Shown piece by piece: positions 1-8,161 of a stretch of 33,083 nucleotides of DNA. The notes below the pieces were generated by a model. That model was given only the letters and a program-made list of their open reading frames with translations. It was not told where the DNA came from and searched no databases. This DNA is from Lachnospiraceae bacterium (GTDB lineage Bacteria; Bacillota; Clostridia; Lachnospirales; Lachnospiraceae), in contig JAGBNO010000032.1 of assembly GCA_017634355.1 (NCBI GenBank), forward strand, positions 1 through 33,083, read 5' to 3'. Numbering within the stretch: position 1 is the stretch's first letter; every line of letters starts with the position of its first letter. The translations under genes were made by a program, and so were the position numbers.

Positions 1-17
1 GGCAGGTTATGTAGTTT

Positions 18-26
18 TGCTATAAT
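18..26 (+). promoter_or_regulatory. Extended -10 promoter element
   Basis: TG at 18-19, one spacer base and a perfect TATAAT at 21-26 form an extended -10 element. It lies about 24 bases before the start codon of the decayed gene at 50, with a GGAGG ribosome binding site at 38-42 between them. The -35 region would fall at or beyond the window edge, so it cannot be judged. Confidence 0.45.
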
Positions 27-49
27 CTTATGTAAATGGAGGTAATGCC

Positions 50-517
50 GTGGGAACTTATGTGAACCCCAGAACCGAAAGCATGAAGCTAGCCGTAAAT
101 TCGGAAATATATGTGGATAAAACCGGTTTTTTGAAGATCCTTAATAACTTCACGGAATACACCATGACTACTACGGGGGAGCTGGTCAGCTATTTTGGCT
201 TTACTCAGCAGGAGGTTGAAAAGGAGTGCAGAAACCATGAAATGGATCCCGGCATAATAGGCAAATGGTATGACGGCTACTATATGTACGCTTTTGACCC
301 TAGGAAAACTCCCTTGAAATTATTAATGCCCTTAAGCGTAGCCGTATTTGAGGGGGGAGAAAATGAAAAAGCTGTGAAACATCTGCGTTTCACAGCTTTT
401 TATCGTAGGGGCGGCGATAGGAAATCATTGGCCTTTCGGTCAATCGCCGTCCCATGGGAGAGTAGGGGGAAAAGCGTCTCCTGCTCGATTAAGTGTTTAA
501 TGGAGCTTGCCCGTTAA
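50..517 (+). pseudogene. Internally deleted remnant of an AAA-ATPase-like / PD-(D/E)XK nuclease family protein
   Basis: The reading frame starts with GTG at 50 behind GGAGG (38-42). Residues 1-35 (MGTYVNP..., SEIYVDKTGFL) match the usual amino terminus of the large AAA-ATPase-like/PDDEXK nuclease family common in gut Clostridia. Residues about 44-80 (YFGFTQQEVEKEC, then KWYDGYYM) match a segment that normally lies some 200 or more residues further in. The P-loop, Walker B and carboxy-terminal nuclease are all missing, so an in-frame internal deletion is inferred. Recognisable homology ends near base 305. The rest of the frame runs through a terminator-like hairpin (366-402) and is probably not protein-coding in origin. 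Full-length relatives are usually 500 residues or more. A relative of the same broad class is intact at 9000-10586. The remnant is unlikely to be functional. Confidence 0.65.
366..402 (+). terminator. Rho-independent terminator-like hairpin
   Basis: GCTGTGAAAC (371-380) pairs perfectly with GTTTCACAGC (387-396) around a 6-base loop. The stem is extended by A5 (366-370) facing T5 (397-401). The A-rich and T-rich flanks would let it work in either direction. It lies inside the open frame of the decayed gene, which supports the view that the original gene ended upstream of it. Confidence 0.7.
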
Positions 518-1158
518 TTATTTTTTATCTCGTATATGCCGGCGAAACCGCTCATATTACCGCTGTCGGTGATTTCCAGATTGTCGCCCTTTCTCTCGAA
601 AGTTAAAGAGTATTTGTCGTCCTCGTACCTGGCCTTCCTGCCTTCTCCGCTCGCTACACCTGCAAGCTCTGTCTTCCCGTTCTTGCTTATCTCAAACTCA
701 AAGGAGGTGGTATCTGCGGGCTCCAGACTCACTGTCCTTCCACCGAGTTCGAAGCTGCCTTCCCAGGACACTTCTTCATCCCTGCTTTCATCGTAATATG
801 AGAAGGTTTCAAAGCCCTGCAGCTTCTTTTCATTTGGCAAATAGACGAAGACTTCACCGGAAATGGTATTTACTGCCAGCCGCTGCTCCAGTTCATTATT
901 GTCGCTGTCTACTACGGAATATGTATAATAATTATCTTCCCCTGCCGTCTCCATGCTGTCGAAGATGGCCTTGACCTTGAGGCCGTCCAGCTTCTCAGCG
1001 AGCAGTGAATCCGCATCCTTCTGGGATATTTCTACAGGTGTATCGTCAATTTCCTGTTCACCGCCGTCCGCCGTAGCGGGTGCGCTGCTGCCGGCACAGG
1101 CATATAGTGCAGCGCACATGGAAAGAATGAGTGAGATAAGTAGAGTTTTTTTCTTCAT
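514..1158 (-). CDS. Predicted lipoprotein of unknown function
   Basis: A secreted, lipid-anchored protein of 214 residues. It has a charged amino terminus (MKKK), a hydrophobic stretch and a lipobox LYAC with the lipidated cysteine at about residue 21, then a short Ser/Ala/Gly/Asp/Glu linker. I chose the ATG at 1158 because AGAGGG lies just upstream; an in-frame ATG five codons earlier (1173) has no good ribosome binding site. The mature part holds a PepSY-like phrase (VNTISGEVFVYLP) of the kind seen in small Clostridia lipoproteins, followed by a carboxy-terminal segment that looks like beta strands. I do not recognise a named family. It lies downstream of the giant amidase on the same strand, 129 bases away across a hairpin, so the two may be transcribed together or apart. 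Carriage on the cell surface is likely; the function is unknown. Confidence 0.85.
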   Translation of the reverse strand: MKKKTLLISLILSMCAALYACAGSSAPATADGGEQEIDDTPVEISQKDADSLLAEKLDGLKVKAIFDSMETAGEDNYYTYSVVDSDNNELEQRLAVNTISGEVFVYLPNEKKLQGFETFSYYDESRDEEVSWEGSFELGGRTVSLEPADTTSFEFEISKNGKTELAGVASGEGRKARYEDDKYSLTFERKGDNLEITDSGNMSGFAGIYEIKNN

Positions 1159-1243
1159 AGTACCCTCTATCATATTTAGGATCTGCGCCTGCGCCGTGCC
1201 GCTCTGCGGCTAAATTCCTTACGCCGCAGGTCGCATCCGTCTA

Positions 1244-1280
1244 TGCTCAGTAATGGGATATAATTCCGTTACTGAGTATA
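1244..1280. other. Intergenic inverted repeat between amidase and lipoprotein genes
   Basis: CTCAGTAATGGGA (1246-1258) is nearly complementary to TCCGTTACTGAG (1265-1276), giving a stem of about 11 pairs with one wobble and one bulge. On the minus strand it sits just after the amidase stop codon, where a terminator would be expected, but no T-run follows. It may be a weak terminator or an RNA-stabilising 3' end. A second, shorter stem CTGCGGC/GCCGCAG (1204-1210, 1223-1229) lies closer to the lipoprotein gene. Confidence 0.45.
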
Positions 1281-1302
1281 AATGGGTTTCCAAAAGCTTA
1301 GA

Positions 1303-4300
1303 TTACTTCCAGTTGCTGTAAATAGCATCTGCCTCAGCCTTTGCCACAGAGTCCAGAGTGGAATCGTTGGTGAGGGCCGACCTGTCACTCTCATTTGTAA
1401 GGAAGCCGTGCTCTACTATGAGGCCGGGTATCTTCTTGGCGGCAGAGGTGCGGATTACGGAGTAATAGTCTCCGCTATCGCCCTTCTTGGTCTTGGCACC
1501 CCTATTCGTAGTCCCAAGCGCACTCGATACTGCGCTGCTTATTTTAGAGGCCAGGTTTTTCTTTGCGTAGGCTGAGACCAGTGAGTAATAGACCTCTGTA
1601 CCCTTGGTATTCTTACTGTTGCTTGAATTGCAGTGTATGCTGACAAAGAGGTTGGCTCCCTTTTCCTTAGCATAGTCTGTGCGGTCTGTAAGGGAGACAT
1701 ATTCATCGCTGGTGCGGGTATAGTATACTGTCGCACCCTTGTCCTCTAAGTATCCGCCCACCAATAGGGCCAGCTTCAGATTTACATCCTTCTCCTCTAC
1801 TCCGCTCTTGGTAGCGCCTGCGTCTGAACCGCCGTGCCCTGCATCTATGCAGACCTTTAAGCCGCTGGAGGAACCGCTGCCGCCTGAGGAACCGCTTTCG
1901 GAGGAGCCGGTGGTGGAGCCGTCTATGGCAAGGAGCTCTGCGTATGCGACTACCTTTTCATCACCTCTGGAGATAGCCTTTACGGTATAATACTCTCCCT
2001 TAGTAAGAGCCTTTTTAACCTTGACTACACCGGTATAATGGTTTCCTTTGTTTGTTGTCTCAAATTCAAAGTACTCTTTGTCACTGCTTCCTTCAATTTC
2101 AAATTTGATTTCCTTATTATAGTTATCAGCGTACTTGACTTTAGGAGTATATTTGATGGTAAGGGTGACGCTGTTGCCTTTATTCTTGCCTATCTTGTAA
2201 GTATCTTTCTCAAAGTCTATCTCCGATGGATTCATAAAGTCTATTGCGCTCTCCACACCGGGGATAAGGCCATTCTCGCCAAACCTGGTATCAGAGGACT
2301 TATAAACTGCTGATATATAGTAGCGTATTAACTTTCCATCAGGTATTTTATCGCTGTCGCTTGAAGGTGAAGTTGCGTATGTTAAGGCTTTATTGGGTTC
2401 ACTGGCCTGCCGCAGCACCTTGGTATATGCGTTGTCTAATATGTCATAGGCTTTGCTCTTTTCATTATAGCTAAATGCTTTGCGGCTTATCTTATATCCT
2501 ACTATGCCTATGCTGGAATTCTTTGAGTCGGTCCACTCCAGCTTTGCGTCGCCCCTATTGCCTTCGTTTGCGGAATTCCATTCCGCTGTCAGGTTTCTCA
2601 CTGCATAGGGCCTTCCGCACTCGCCCACAGTCTTGGAAACTGAAGCTATGGAATCCAAAGGTGCATTGTTTTTATTGAGGGCTGTCACTCTACAGTAGAA
2701 CATCTGGCCGGGTATGAGCTGGTCCTTCTCCAGGTTCATCATCTGATAGACCTGTACCTTCTGCTTGGTGAACATTTTGTAGGTGTTTTTCTTAGCAGTT
2801 ACTTCCTTGACCTGGGCATCGGCGAAGTTAGAGCTGGTGGCGACCTCTATGCGGTAGCCCTTGGCATTTTTAACTTCTGTGAATGTAAAGTACACATCGT
2901 GGAGGCCGTTGGGGTGGGCGGTAACAGAGGGCGCAGTGCCCAGTCCCATTTTAATGGTCTTTAGGGCTGTCCAGGCAGAGGCCGGTACCGTGTACATACG
3001 GTCTTCATCATAGATGTATCTTTCCTCTGCACGGACCTTCACCTGATAGCTGTGGGGTTTTTCCTTCTTTTTCTTAAGCTGGGCCTCCTCTGCATTTTCG
3101 GTATCGCCTGTGCCTTTGAATAGATCTTTTATTTCTACTGTCTCAGTGCCTTCGTCAAAGTAATCGACCACAGTGGCGCCATAGGACCTGAACTTCTTAT
3201 ACTTATTAGCTGTATAGGTATTGTAGGAAAGGGAACTGCCTGCCATGGTCATCTCTTCAGATACTCGCTCATCCTTCTTCTTTCCTTTATTGGCTGTCAC
3301 GTCAAAGTGATAGAGCTCATAACCTGTAGCTTTGGTATCCACGAACTGCAGGTGCAGGTCCTCATAGCTGTGGCCATTTGTGGCAGAGGTCATGAAAGGG
3401 CGGCACTGCACGTATGCAGGCGTTGAACATTCTCCGTATATGCCGCCGCCGTCAGTACCTATGGCAATAATCTTATACATAAGTACGGCACCGTTGTTCG
3501 TGGCATCCTGCAGGGCTGTGGTGTCGGTGAAGGTTGTCTTACATGCCTTTTTGTCAGGTTTTGCCCCTTCTGTATAGCTTTCGCCGAAGTAGCTCCTGTT
3601 CAGCATGGTCCATGAACCGTCCGATGAATAGCGCCAGACTTCATAGGCTGTTTTTCTCTTTAAGCCGTTGGGGTCCTGTTTGGGATAGCTCTTTACCTTT
3701 TTCCAGGTGAGCTTGACCTTGCCGTTATTATTCATGACGGCCTTTACCTTGTCGGGAGTGTCGAGGTCGTTTAAGGTCTTGCAATAGCGGACGAAGTTGG
3801 AGCTTACGACTTCAAGGAGGCCGTAGTTTGTGACGAGGTTGTAATTGTTTTTGTCACCGCTTGTGAAGCTGGGCACATAAGTAAATTGGTTCTGCGACGG
3901 GCTTTCGTGAGGGTAGGTTATGGATTTGGTGTAGTTCAGGTTCTGAATCTTCAACTTGTCCGTACCGTAGAGAGCGTATTCATCGCTGCTGCCGGACACC
4001 TTGCTGAATTCCGTGCCATCTGATTTTCTGACAGTATAGCCATGCTCAGACAGGGGCTGGCTGTTGTAGACTCTGGAGGCACTGTTGGAGCTTACTATTA
4101 CGGTGCAGGGGAGAATGCGGAAATTAAATTTATAGCCCTTAGGGTTGGAGCTGCCATTACTATAAGTAATATAAATCTTATAGTAAGCACCATTGCCAGT
4201 ATTTTTAAAGATATTTTTGAAACTGTCATTTATGTTATTTTCTGTATTTGTTGAGTTTATCGTCTCTACAGCTCCCGAACTGTCATTGCTGGTTATATAA

Positions 4301-4992
4301 TTAATAGTATAAGATGTATAGTTAGTTACAAGAGAATCCAACGTTTGCCCATTATGTCTAACATATTCCGAAGGAAAGTGAACTGACCCATTATAGCTAA
4401 TGCTGACATATTTTTCCGTTCCATTCTCTGTTACAGTAATATTAGGAATATCGGTTAGAATAGTGAAATCAGGATCGTTGTCGTAGACAGGAGGAGTCAC
4501 TCCTTCCGCCACCAGCTCCTCATCCTCAGCGACCAAAGGCACCGAATCATCGCTTACGCTGTTGTCTGAGAGTCCGTCACCGCTACTATTATCAGATACT
4601 TCACCCTTCTTATCTGTCTCATCATTGGAAGAGAAGTCGTTATCCGATAAGCTGTCCTCTCCATCTTTCTCCTGCTCGTTTTCCTTTGCCGCAGAAGAAT
4701 TGTCTGATGCAGACTCTTCCTTATCGCTGTTTTTTGACACAGAAGCATTCTCTAAGGCAGATTCTTCCTTATTACTGCCCTCTTCCATAATGGCGGCATT
4801 TCCATCAGAAACGCCCTCGCTCTTGCTGTTGCCAATAGCGGGGGAATTCTCATTCAGCATTTCGGAATTGTTTTCCTCCATTACTATAGGGGTCTCTGTC
4901 GTTTCACTGGCAAAACTGGGCACGCCAATACCGGACAGCGAAACCGCCGCCGTCAGTATGGCCGCCAACCATTTTTTGTAATAACTCTTCAT
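1303..4992 (-). CDS. Large secreted N-acetylmuramoyl-L-alanine amidase (Amidase_3) with fibronectin-like modules
   Basis: A 1229-residue exported cell-wall hydrolase predicted to cut the bond between N-acetylmuramic acid and the stem peptide. Order of parts: signal peptide (about 1-29, ending SFAS); an acidic Ser/Asp/Asn/Glu-rich region with SDN repeats (about 36-160); beta-rich modules (about 170-400); four fibronectin-III-like modules (about 412-1000, with repeated patterns such as VKLTWKKV and GYRIEVAT); a Gly/Ser linker (about 1026-1044); and an Amidase_3 domain (1045-1229). Expected zinc ligands are visible at H1053 (GHGG), E1067 (EEKD) and H1120 (SIHCN), and the catalytic glutamate at about 1194 (VEHGF). 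No sortase signal, SLH or choline-binding repeats are seen, so the modules or the acidic region presumably hold it near the wall. The start is supported by GAGG seven bases before the ATG. Catalytic activity is a confident call; the target (division septum, sporulation or adhesion) is not known. Confidence 0.9.
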   Translation of the reverse strand: MKSYYKKWLAAILTAAVSLSGIGVPSFASETTETPIVMEENNSEMLNENSPAIGNSKSEGVSDGNAAIMEEGSNKEESALENASVSKNSDKEESASDNSSAAKENEQEKDGEDSLSDNDFSSNDETDKKGEVSDNSSGDGLSDNSVSDDSVPLVAEDEELVAEGVTPPVYDNDPDFTILTDIPNITVTENGTEKYVSISYNGSVHFPSEYVRHNGQTLDSLVTNYTSYTINYITSNDSSGAVETINSTNTENNINDSFKNIFKNTGNGAYYKIYITYSNGSSNPKGYKFNFRILPCTVIVSSNSASRVYNSQPLSEHGYTVRKSDGTEFSKVSGSSDEYALYGTDKLKIQNLNYTKSITYPHESPSQNQFTYVPSFTSGDKNNYNLVTNYGLLEVVSSNFVRYCKTLNDLDTPDKVKAVMNNNGKVKLTWKKVKSYPKQDPNGLKRKTAYEVWRYSSDGSWTMLNRSYFGESYTEGAKPDKKACKTTFTDTTALQDATNNGAVLMYKIIAIGTDGGGIYGECSTPAYVQCRPFMTSATNGHSYEDLHLQFVDTKATGYELYHFDVTANKGKKKDERVSEEMTMAGSSLSYNTYTANKYKKFRSYGATVVDYFDEGTETVEIKDLFKGTGDTENAEEAQLKKKKEKPHSYQVKVRAEERYIYDEDRMYTVPASAWTALKTIKMGLGTAPSVTAHPNGLHDVYFTFTEVKNAKGYRIEVATSSNFADAQVKEVTAKKNTYKMFTKQKVQVYQMMNLEKDQLIPGQMFYCRVTALNKNNAPLDSIASVSKTVGECGRPYAVRNLTAEWNSANEGNRGDAKLEWTDSKNSSIGIVGYKISRKAFSYNEKSKAYDILDNAYTKVLRQASEPNKALTYATSPSSDSDKIPDGKLIRYYISAVYKSSDTRFGENGLIPGVESAIDFMNPSEIDFEKDTYKIGKNKGNSVTLTIKYTPKVKYADNYNKEIKFEIEGSSDKEYFEFETTNKGNHYTGVVKVKKALTKGEYYTVKAISRGDEKVVAYAELLAIDGSTTGSSESGSSGGSGSSSGLKVCIDAGHGGSDAGATKSGVEEKDVNLKLALLVGGYLEDKGATVYYTRTSDEYVSLTDRTDYAKEKGANLFVSIHCNSSNSKNTKGTEVYYSLVSAYAKKNLASKISSAVSSALGTTNRGAKTKKGDSGDYYSVIRTSAAKKIPGLIVEHGFLTNESDRSALTNDSTLDSVAKAEADAIYSNWK

Positions 4993-5176
4993 CTCCCTAC
5001 CTCTTTTTTTAAAAAATCTCCTGTCGGCCCATCAAGCAGATTATAATGGGAAAGAATTACAAGCATTCTTTCGCCATATACCCAAATAGTACAGCGGAAT
5101 CCGTCTGTCCTATAGAGGGTCTACCTCCAAGTAGTTAACATCATAATCTGTTGACATAATTAAAAGAAACGCACAA

Positions 5177-5185
5177 AATATAGCA
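5177..5185 (-). promoter_or_regulatory. Candidate extended -10 element for the amidase gene
   Basis: On the minus strand TGC followed by TATATT (-10 at 5182 down to 5177) forms an extended -10. A TTGTGG lies upstream at 5208-5203, but its 20-base spacing is longer than ideal. Transcription from here would give a leader of roughly 180 bases before the amidase start at 4992. Confidence 0.35.
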
Positions 5186-5334
5186 CAGATTATTACGAAA
5201 ATCCACAAATTCTAGTGTTTTTTTTTCATATTGTGCAATATATACAAAATAGTATTATGTTACCTTGTAAATAATTGTAAATATTATGTAAACATTTGTC
5301 ACAAAGTTATTAAGTCTCTTGGGCTATAGAATCA

Positions 5335-5362
5335 TTGATAAAAACATTTTATTTGATATACT
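5335..5362 (+). promoter_or_regulatory. Sigma-A-like promoter of the lipoprotein gene at 5471
   Basis: TTGATA (5335-5340) and TATACT (5357-5362) are spaced by 16 bases, close to the vegetative consensus. The expected start point near 5369 means the in-frame ATG at 5363 would lie at or before the transcript start, which supports the downstream ATG at 5471 as the real start. Confidence 0.6.
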
Positions 5363-5364
5363 TT

Positions 5365-5451
5365 GAAGCTGTATTATAGGAAACGAATTGTAACTATCCA
5401 TAACCCCCTCTCTCACACCTCACAAAATCTAAATTCGTTTGCTATAGCTTC
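5365..5451 (+). promoter_or_regulatory. Long imperfect stem-loop in the 5' leader, next to the ribosome binding site
   Basis: AAACGAATT (5381-5389) pairs with AATTCGTTT (5432-5440). Past one mismatch, ATAG (5376-5379) pairs with CTAT (5442-5445), and beyond a 5-base bulge GAAGCT (5365-5370) pairs with AGCTTC (5446-5451). The 42-base loop is C/T-rich. The GGGAGG ribosome binding site starts at 5456, five bases after the stem. The outermost arm may lie partly upstream of the transcript start. Confidence 0.55.
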
Positions 5452-5470
5452 TTTTGGGAGGACAATTATT

Positions 5471-5989
5471 ATGAAGAGAATAAATATGCTAGGGGCTTGC
5501 ATAATAGCTTCAGTATCTTTGCTGGCGGGCTGTGGCAGTTCCGGCACATTGAAGGACGAGATGAAGAAATCCGCAATAGCAAATCCCTGGGGGGAGACAC
5601 AGAGCCTGACAGTAGCGATAGAGAGCTCAGAAGTAGACTTTATCCCTCCGAAAGGCGATAAGGTCACGGCGGCGGGCATAAGCCTGCCCTTAAAGACCTA
5701 TAGGTATATGCAGGGCATCATAGAGGCGCTGTATTCAAAGGGGGATGCCGAACTGCGCATAAGGAAGTCATCTGAAATGGAGGGGCAGGAACTGTCGGGA
5801 GATTACAATGCATACCCGGAGGAATGGAATGAAAATATAGGCGGCATAGAGGTACACTTACGAGGAGACAAGGGAAAAGCGTTTGAAGCGACTTATAAAG
5901 AGAAAAACGGAAATTACGCCATATTATTCCGAAATGGGGAAAAAGGAGAAGGCATGTCCGTAGATGAGCTGGAAAGCCTCCGTAAATAA
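5471..5989 (+). CDS. Small predicted lipoprotein of unknown function
   Basis: A 172-residue lipid-anchored exported protein. The start at 5471 is set by GGGAGG (5456-5461) nine bases upstream and by a promoter whose start point excludes an earlier in-frame ATG. The amino terminus MKRINM is followed by a hydrophobic stretch and lipobox LAGC with cysteine at residue 21. The mature domain has phrases such as IANPW, GDYNAYPEEWNENIGG and EVHLRGDKGKA. I recall similar small uncharacterised lipoproteins in Lachnospiraceae, but I cannot name the family. The gene is monocistronic, and the next gene converges on it from the other strand. The 95-base gap between them has only short hairpins (for example CTCGT/ACGAG at 6000-6015) and no clear terminator. 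The function is unknown. Confidence 0.8.
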   Translation: MKRINMLGACIIASVSLLAGCGSSGTLKDEMKKSAIANPWGETQSLTVAIESSEVDFIPPKGDKVTAAGISLPLKTYRYMQGIIEALYSKGDAELRIRKSSEMEGQELSGDYNAYPEEWNENIGGIEVHLRGDKGKAFEATYKEKNGNYAILFRNGEKGEGMSVDELESLRK

Positions 5990-6084
5990 TAATGCCCCCC
6001 TCGTCTGACCACGAGAGAGGCGCTGCTCCTTGAGAGCATAAAGCTTATCATAGTGAGCGCCCGCTAAGGAGTGGGTGCTTAATA

Positions 6085-8115
6085 TCAAAGGGTAAATCCA
6101 ATGCCCCTTAACTTTTTTGTTTCAGCTTCGGACATATATTTAAGGTCAAAGTCCTCTGCCTTCAAAGTCATGACGCTGCTAAGCGAAGGCTTCTTGCGGC
6201 AGCCCTTTCCTGACAGTCTCCCCGATTGCTTCACGATAGCATGTTCCAGAAGATTCCTGGCATACCTTCCGTTTCCAAAGCCCTCCTGCGATCTGGCCGT
6301 TTCAAAGATAGCCCTGCATCTGGATAAGGCATCTTCCGCTATGGTATATCCTTTATCTTTCGCAATGTACTTAAGGATGCTCACGAGTTCCTCCGCATCG
6401 TAATCCGGAAAATCAAGATAAAAAGCAATACGGCTTCGCAGTCCTTCGTTCCTGTCGAGGAAATCCCTCATAGGCTTCGGGTAACCGGCAAATATGACCG
6501 TCACATCGTCCCTGTGATTTTCCATCTCCTGGACTATGGTATTTATGGCCTCGTCTCCGAAGCTTTTGCTGTTATCTAATAGAGAATAGGCTTCATCTAT
6601 AAAAAGTATCCCGCCCTTTGCTTTCTTAAAGAGCGCCTTTACCTCTTTAGCGGTCCAACCCACATATTTTCCTACTAAATCTGCCCTTCCACATTCGACA
6701 AATGTTCCTGTGGATATGATGCCCTCTTCTAAAAGTATTTCTGAAAGCAGCCTTGCAACAGTGGTCTTTGCGCAACCGGGATTCCCTGTGAATACCATGT
6801 GCCGGGATATACCCCTGTTCTCTATATGGTACTTTCTCCTGATCTTCTGGATTCTGTAAAAAGCGAGGATATCATCCACTACGCCCTTTATCTCCTTTAG
6901 CCCCGTCATATCCTGTAATTGCTTATAAGCGTCACGCTTGAGTCCTATCTTCTTTTTCCTTTTTTTCTTAGAAGAATTGCTATATGCTCTATAAACTTTC
7001 TCCCTTAAGCATTTTTTGCTCCATTCCTCAAATGCGTTCTGTACATCGCTGGCTTGAAAGCATTTCTTTTTTTCAATATAGCTGTATACATCGTTGTCCA
7101 TATAATTCCGGAACTTGGATCCCTCTACAAGTCTTACGAGATAAGTGCGGGCCTCTTCCCTATTTCCTCTGCCTTCCTTCAGTTCAATAAGTTGGACCGA
7201 ATCCTCTAAGCGCGACATAAGCTCTTTTGAAAAGCCCAATTTTTCCGTATTCTCAAAAAGAAAAAACAGGGTTTCATCATGATACTTCTCTATGAGTTTA
7301 ACAAGGCGGCGCCATACCCTTTCAAGGGAGTTTGCATATTCCTCCTCATCTTCTGATGCGGATAATTCGATAAGGACCGCTGTTCCGCCTGAATTCTTGA
7401 AAAGGTTTTCCAATCTGCCTCCGCGGGAATCATCAAATTCGTAAACCGTAGTCAATCTTTTCCCCGGTATCCTGTTTCTGGAAAAGAGTGCCTTTAATGT
7501 CAGCCTGGCCATTTCTTCCGCTGCGCCCAGATTTCCTGCTATAATCTTATAGTGAACGGGATAGCCGTAAAAAGAATCCGCATTTTTTGTATCATAGATC
7601 CTGGCAATCTCTTCCCTGAGGCTTTTGTCTCCCATAAGCTCATCCAAGGCTTTATTTGCGGTACTTTCATCCATAGGGATATCATCAAGGATTTCCTCTC
7701 TCAAATTGAAATCGCAGTTATCCAGGTAATCCCAGTCCATTCTCCTTATATTTCTTCTGACACTATAGGGCAGAAGATCGCCATTGTCAGCAGTGCTTAG
7801 TGCATCCCTGAATTCCCCTGCGGTGATCTCCCTTAGGGAAGAAAAAGAAACTTTCTCTATCTCCGGAAGCTTCCTTATCTCAGCTATTATGACGCTTAAA
7901 AAGACTTCCCTTGTATCGGCCTCGCGGTTATGGGCAATGGCCACATATAGTCTGTCTTTTTCGAGGCAATAGGCGAGAAGTGTTTCCCCGTTTTTAAATT
8001 TCGTGTTGCAGCTATCATTGATTACTTTTAGATGCTCGGCTGTCTTTTCATCTTGCTTTTCCTCTTTTTTCCCATTTTTAAGCCTACATTCCAGTATTGC
8101 CTCGTAATATAACAT
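6085..8115 (-). CDS. CbxX/CfxQ (SpoVK)-type AAA+ ATPase with long amino-terminal extension
   Basis: A cytoplasmic AAA+ protein of 676 residues. The carboxy-terminal module (about 400-640) is of the CbxX/SpoVK type: Walker A GNPGCAKTT (444-452), Walker B ILFIDEAYS (503-511), pore-loop-like KYVGWT (about 483-488), sensor 1 region IFAGYP (541-546), arginine-finger region GLRSRIAF (558-565) and sensor 2 GNGRYARN (614-621). The residue before the P-loop lysine is Ala instead of Gly; I recall the same variant in related Clostridia proteins, so it need not mean loss of activity. The first 400 residues are unlike classical CbxX and include a segment (about 185-340) that reads like an AAA core without a P-loop. 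A Lys/Arg-rich linker (382-394) separates the halves. Family members remodel protein complexes; the substrate here is unknown. The gene follows the winged-helix gene at 8207 with a 91-base gap that holds its own candidate -10. Confidence 0.85.
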   Translation of the reverse strand: MLYYEAILECRLKNGKKEEKQDEKTAEHLKVINDSCNTKFKNGETLLAYCLEKDRLYVAIAHNREADTREVFLSVIIAEIRKLPEIEKVSFSSLREITAGEFRDALSTADNGDLLPYSVRRNIRRMDWDYLDNCDFNLREEILDDIPMDESTANKALDELMGDKSLREEIARIYDTKNADSFYGYPVHYKIIAGNLGAAEEMARLTLKALFSRNRIPGKRLTTVYEFDDSRGGRLENLFKNSGGTAVLIELSASEDEEEYANSLERVWRRLVKLIEKYHDETLFFLFENTEKLGFSKELMSRLEDSVQLIELKEGRGNREEARTYLVRLVEGSKFRNYMDNDVYSYIEKKKCFQASDVQNAFEEWSKKCLREKVYRAYSNSSKKKRKKKIGLKRDAYKQLQDMTGLKEIKGVVDDILAFYRIQKIRRKYHIENRGISRHMVFTGNPGCAKTTVARLLSEILLEEGIISTGTFVECGRADLVGKYVGWTAKEVKALFKKAKGGILFIDEAYSLLDNSKSFGDEAINTIVQEMENHRDDVTVIFAGYPKPMRDFLDRNEGLRSRIAFYLDFPDYDAEELVSILKYIAKDKGYTIAEDALSRCRAIFETARSQEGFGNGRYARNLLEHAIVKQSGRLSGKGCRKKPSLSSVMTLKAEDFDLKYMSEAETKKLRGIGFTL

Positions 8116-8161
8116 TTTCCGCCTCCCCGCATGATATAAACGGCTGTCAATCGTATTTGCG

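Larger units (their letters stand above)
4993..5470. other. AT-rich divergent intergenic region (478 bases)
   Basis: This stretch separates the amidase (minus) from the small lipoprotein (plus). I see no convincing gene in it. It holds an extended -10 for the minus gene, a hairpin in that gene's predicted long leader (GAAAGAAT 5050-5057 with ATTCTTTC 5065-5072), a promoter for the plus gene (5335-5362) and a structured plus-strand leader (5365-5451). The amidase leader would be about 180 nucleotides. I looked for c-di-AMP and c-di-GMP riboswitch signatures in it and did not find them. Confidence 0.6.

Noticed and set aside
411-450. Second hairpin after the terminator in the decayed gene (CGGCGAT/ATCGCCG)
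   Set aside because: A 7-8 base stem with a 24-base loop and an alternative inner pairing; too weak to call a feature.
4993-5176. Possible c-di-AMP or c-di-GMP riboswitch in the amidase leader
   Set aside because: A long leader before a wall hydrolase makes this attractive, but I could not find the conserved core sequences of either class; only a simple 8-base hairpin is clear.
6000-6080. Bidirectional terminator between the convergent lipoprotein and AAA+ genes
   Set aside because: Only 5-6 base stems (CTCGT/ACGAG, CTCCTT/AAGGAG) and no T-runs on either strand.
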